Below, piece by piece: positions 62,021-64,000 of a DNA stretch of 64,000 bases. The DNA lies in contig NZ_LMEF01000007.1 in the NCBI RefSeq assembly GCF_001427905.1, forward strand, positions 1 to 64,000, read 5' to 3'. The notes beneath the pieces were generated by a model, which ran no database searches, had not been told where the DNA came from, and was given only the letters and a program-made list of their open reading frames with translations. Both the position numbers and the translations under genes were made by a program. Position 1 is the stretch's first letter. Every line of letters begins with the position of its first letter. This stretch comes from Flavobacterium sp. Root420 (GTDB taxonomy: Bacteria > Bacteroidota > Bacteroidia > Flavobacteriales > Flavobacteriaceae).

Positions 62021-64000
62021 TTATTTTACAAAGAAATTAATAGTACGGCTCATAGAATCTCCGTCAGCATCTTTAACAGTGATTACTACTGACGCAAAGC
62101 CGTTTTCAATTGCCGTAAACTGAATGTCTTTTCCATTTAAAATTACTTTTCCATTTTTAAGATCTGAGAAAGTATATACCGGCGTTTTCTCGTATCCTTT
62201 AAAATAATCAGCCGCTGAAAGTTCTTTAGTTCCACCTGAAGTGATAAAAAAATGAGGTTGTGCCATCCAGTCTAAATACTCGTCCAATTGTGTGAAACCA
62301 TCTTTATCGGCATCTAAATTCGTATCAGCAAAATCGCCAGCTTTCGAATTTTCATTCAATCCTTTTGCTGTTTCCCACCAATTCGGCAATCCGTCATGAT
62401 CGGTATCCCAATCTGCTGCACGTTTTTCGGTCGCATATTCACCTAAATCGCCTAAATCTTTTTCAGAATCGATCATTCCGCCTAAACCGCTTTTGCTTCC
62501 TTTATAAGTAAAAGTGCCTTTTAAGGTTTCATCTATAATTCGGTTATCGTGTTTGTCGAAAAACGGTTCGCTCGCTCCAACATCCGAAAGGACATTTTTA
62601 TAAGCACCTGTCGCACTTTCTGTTTTTACATATGATTCGAAGAATGGTTTATCAACAAAAGTTTCATACTTCACAATTTCATTATGCGAAATGGTAGAGG
62701 TTCTTCCTTTTTCCTGACTTTTCTCATCAAAATAACCCTGCATGATATTTCCATCAAAATAATAACGCTGCATTCCTTTTCCAACGCCTTCATGTTGTGC
62801 ATTCAACGCAAAGAAATACTTAGTTGAAGCTCCCGGTTTGTAGTAATTATTTACAAAATTAACTTCATTTGCACCTCCGTCAGTTGTTCTTTGTCCCCAG
62901 TTGTAAACGACATTATTTCTAATGTCCAGTCTTCCTGTGTAATATCCGTCGCCATTCAAACCTCCGCCAATACTCCAGTTTCTACCGTAGTTATGTGCCA
63001 ATAAATTATGATGAAAACTCCCCACATCACCACCAATGGTAGCAGCAAATCCGTGCATTTTTCCTTCTGGATATTTATCATGTCCTGCCACATTCAATGC
63101 TTCAGAAATCAAAGTACGTTGCAAAGTAATGTTGTGTGCACTACGTGAACTGAAAGATTCATCAATTGTCCAGCTAATAGAACAGTGGTCAATAATACTA
63201 TGATTGGCACCAGTAAGTCCCATTCCGTCATAGGTTTTTCCGCTTCCAATTCTAACTTTCAAAAATCGGATTATACCATCGTTTCCGGTTAATCCAACCG
63301 GTGCTTTACTAATCGTAATTCCTTCACCCGGAGCCGTTTGCCCTGCAATGGTAATGTTTGGATTGTTTACCACCAATCGATCTGTTAATTTTATATTTCC
63401 TGAAACATTAAAAACAATAGTTTTAGGACCAATTCCTTCGTTTACAGCAGCGCGAAAACTTCCCGGACCGCTATCATCCAAATTCGTAACCTCAACAACT
63501 CTTCCGCCTCTGCCACCTACAGCAAAACGTCCGGAACCTTCAGCGCCCGGAAAAGCCAATTGTGCCGGTTTAAATGACCAAACTGTTCCTAAAGTTGTAT
63601 TTCCTTTTGCATCCACTTCGTCAACACGCCAGTAATAGGTTGTCATACTATATAAATCAGCAACTGCAAATTTTGTATCGGTTTGTTTTCCTTTAAACTC
63701 CGGTGATTTATCCGTAGCGTCTGTAACTCCTTTCAAATTTGTTCCGAAGTACAATTTATGAGCCACAGCCTCTTTTGAAGCTTGCCAGTTCAACATGAAT
63801 TTTTCACCCAAAACAACATGTGCATCTGCATCTTCCGGTTTTGGAGTATGTGCTTGTTTTTTAAGATTTGGTGTATCAATTTCAAATCCGTTAATGACCA
63901 ATTGCTGAATTAAACTAGCATCTTTAGAATCTAATTCAAAACGAATCACTACATTTTTACCGGTCTGAGCATTAAACACAATGTAAGCAGTTGCCGCCTC
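62021..64000 (-). CDS. PL1 family pectate lyase (3), N-terminus outside the window
   Basis: An open frame runs through the window edge; the GTG at 63979 is not a credible start, since codons upstream to 64000 (E-A-A-T-A-Y-I) stay open. The visible part is about 659 residues. A short beta segment ('NVVIRFELDSKDASLIQQLV') is followed by a fibronectin-III-like domain (about 50-140 of the visible chain), then the PL1 helix: 'LAFPGAEGSGRFAVGGRGG', 'TNLDDSGPGSFRAAVNEGIG', 'ITIAGQTAPGEGITISK' and 'DWDTDHDGLPNWWETAKGLN' calcium repeat. A C-terminal Ig-like tail ends 'SMSRTINFFVK'. It is larger and more diverged than the other two PL1s and was probably acquired independently. Confidence 0.88.
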   Translation of the reverse strand, partial: EAATAYIVFNAQTGKNVVIRFELDSKDASLIQQLVINGFEIDTPNLKKQAHTPKPEDADAHVVLGEKFMLNWQASKEAVAHKLYFGTNLKGVTDATDKSPEFKGKQTDTKFAVADLYSMTTYYWRVDEVDAKGNTTLGTVWSFKPAQLAFPGAEGSGRFAVGGRGGRVVEVTNLDDSGPGSFRAAVNEGIGPKTIVFNVSGNIKLTDRLVVNNPNITIAGQTAPGEGITISKAPVGLTGNDGIIRFLKVRIGSGKTYDGMGLTGANHSIIDHCSISWTIDESFSSRSAHNITLQRTLISEALNVAGHDKYPEGKMHGFAATIGGDVGSFHHNLLAHNYGRNWSIGGGLNGDGYYTGRLDIRNNVVYNWGQRTTDGGANEVNFVNNYYKPGASTKYFFALNAQHEGVGKGMQRYYFDGNIMQGYFDEKSQEKGRTSTISHNEIVKYETFVDKPFFESYVKTESATGAYKNVLSDVGASEPFFDKHDNRIIDETLKGTFTYKGSKSGLGGMIDSEKDLGDLGEYATEKRAADWDTDHDGLPNWWETAKGLNENSKAGDFADTNLDADKDGFTQLDEYLDWMAQPHFFITSGGTKELSAADYFKGYEKTPVYTFSDLKNGKVILNGKDIQFTAIENGFASVVITVKDADGDSMSRTINFFVK

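Noticed and set aside
62021..64000. T9SS sorting domain at the PL1 C-terminus
   Set aside because: The ending 'SMSRTINFFVK' lacks the usual glycine and lysine pattern of T9SS tails.

Overview
The window looks like chromosome of a Flavobacterium-type Bacteroidota. The evidence is low GC, weak Shine-Dalgarno signals, TAnnTTTG-type -7 boxes, a SusC/SusD pair, lipoprotein signals and secreted glycan-degrading enzymes. No RNA genes, CRISPR array, transposase or prophage genes were seen. Identifications come from reading motifs by eye; no database search was run.

Left part (1-15.0 kb): a mixed housekeeping/accessory block. It holds a serine beta-lactamase-fold hydrolase, a PQQ-type beta-propeller protein, a SAM methyltransferase, a VOC/glyoxalase-fold protein, and a three-gene minus-strand cluster (DUF5684-like membrane protein, small membrane protein, divergent endonuclease V). 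Next come an NtrC-type regulator with its histidine kinase (minus strand), divergent from an ABC ATPase and two tandem MacB/FtsX-type permeases (plus strand). A nested inverted repeat lies in the divergent gap. A small lipoprotein gene (15.3-15.9 kb) is bracketed by direct repeats.

Right part (16.2-64.0 kb, open at the right edge): about 48 kb of uninterrupted minus-strand genes forming a polysaccharide utilization locus for a complex pectin. From right to left (direction of transcription) it holds PL1 (partial), GH127, SusC, SusD, PL1, DUF3826, PL1, a beta-helix/DUF6298-like bimodular enzyme, a GH140-like apiosidase, GH28, GH43, a beta-propeller enzyme, GH78, an esterase with an STN-like domain, GH95, an (alpha/alpha)6 hydrolase, GH78, a sialidase-fold protein, a secreted isomerase-like TIM barrel, a 910-aa uronidase-like (GH138-like) enzyme, GH2 with malectin, and GH2. 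Three PL1 and one GH28 would cut homogalacturonan. The combination of apiosidase, GH138-like, GH95, GH127, GH2, GH78, GH43 and sialidase-fold enzymes best fits rhamnogalacturonan II (RG-II), with some members not in the known set. SusC/SusD would import oligosaccharides and most trimming would be periplasmic. No dedicated sensor or regulator lies inside the visible part.

A second layer is the intergenic DNA. Almost every gap in the locus carries a long imperfect inverted repeat, drawn from at least six families, some used more than once. One family is a strikingly regular array of 13-nt mini-hairpins (5-bp stem, 3-nt loop) whose stems covary between copies and whose spacing follows a 50 / 35-41 / 50 nt pattern in divergent or convergent pairs.
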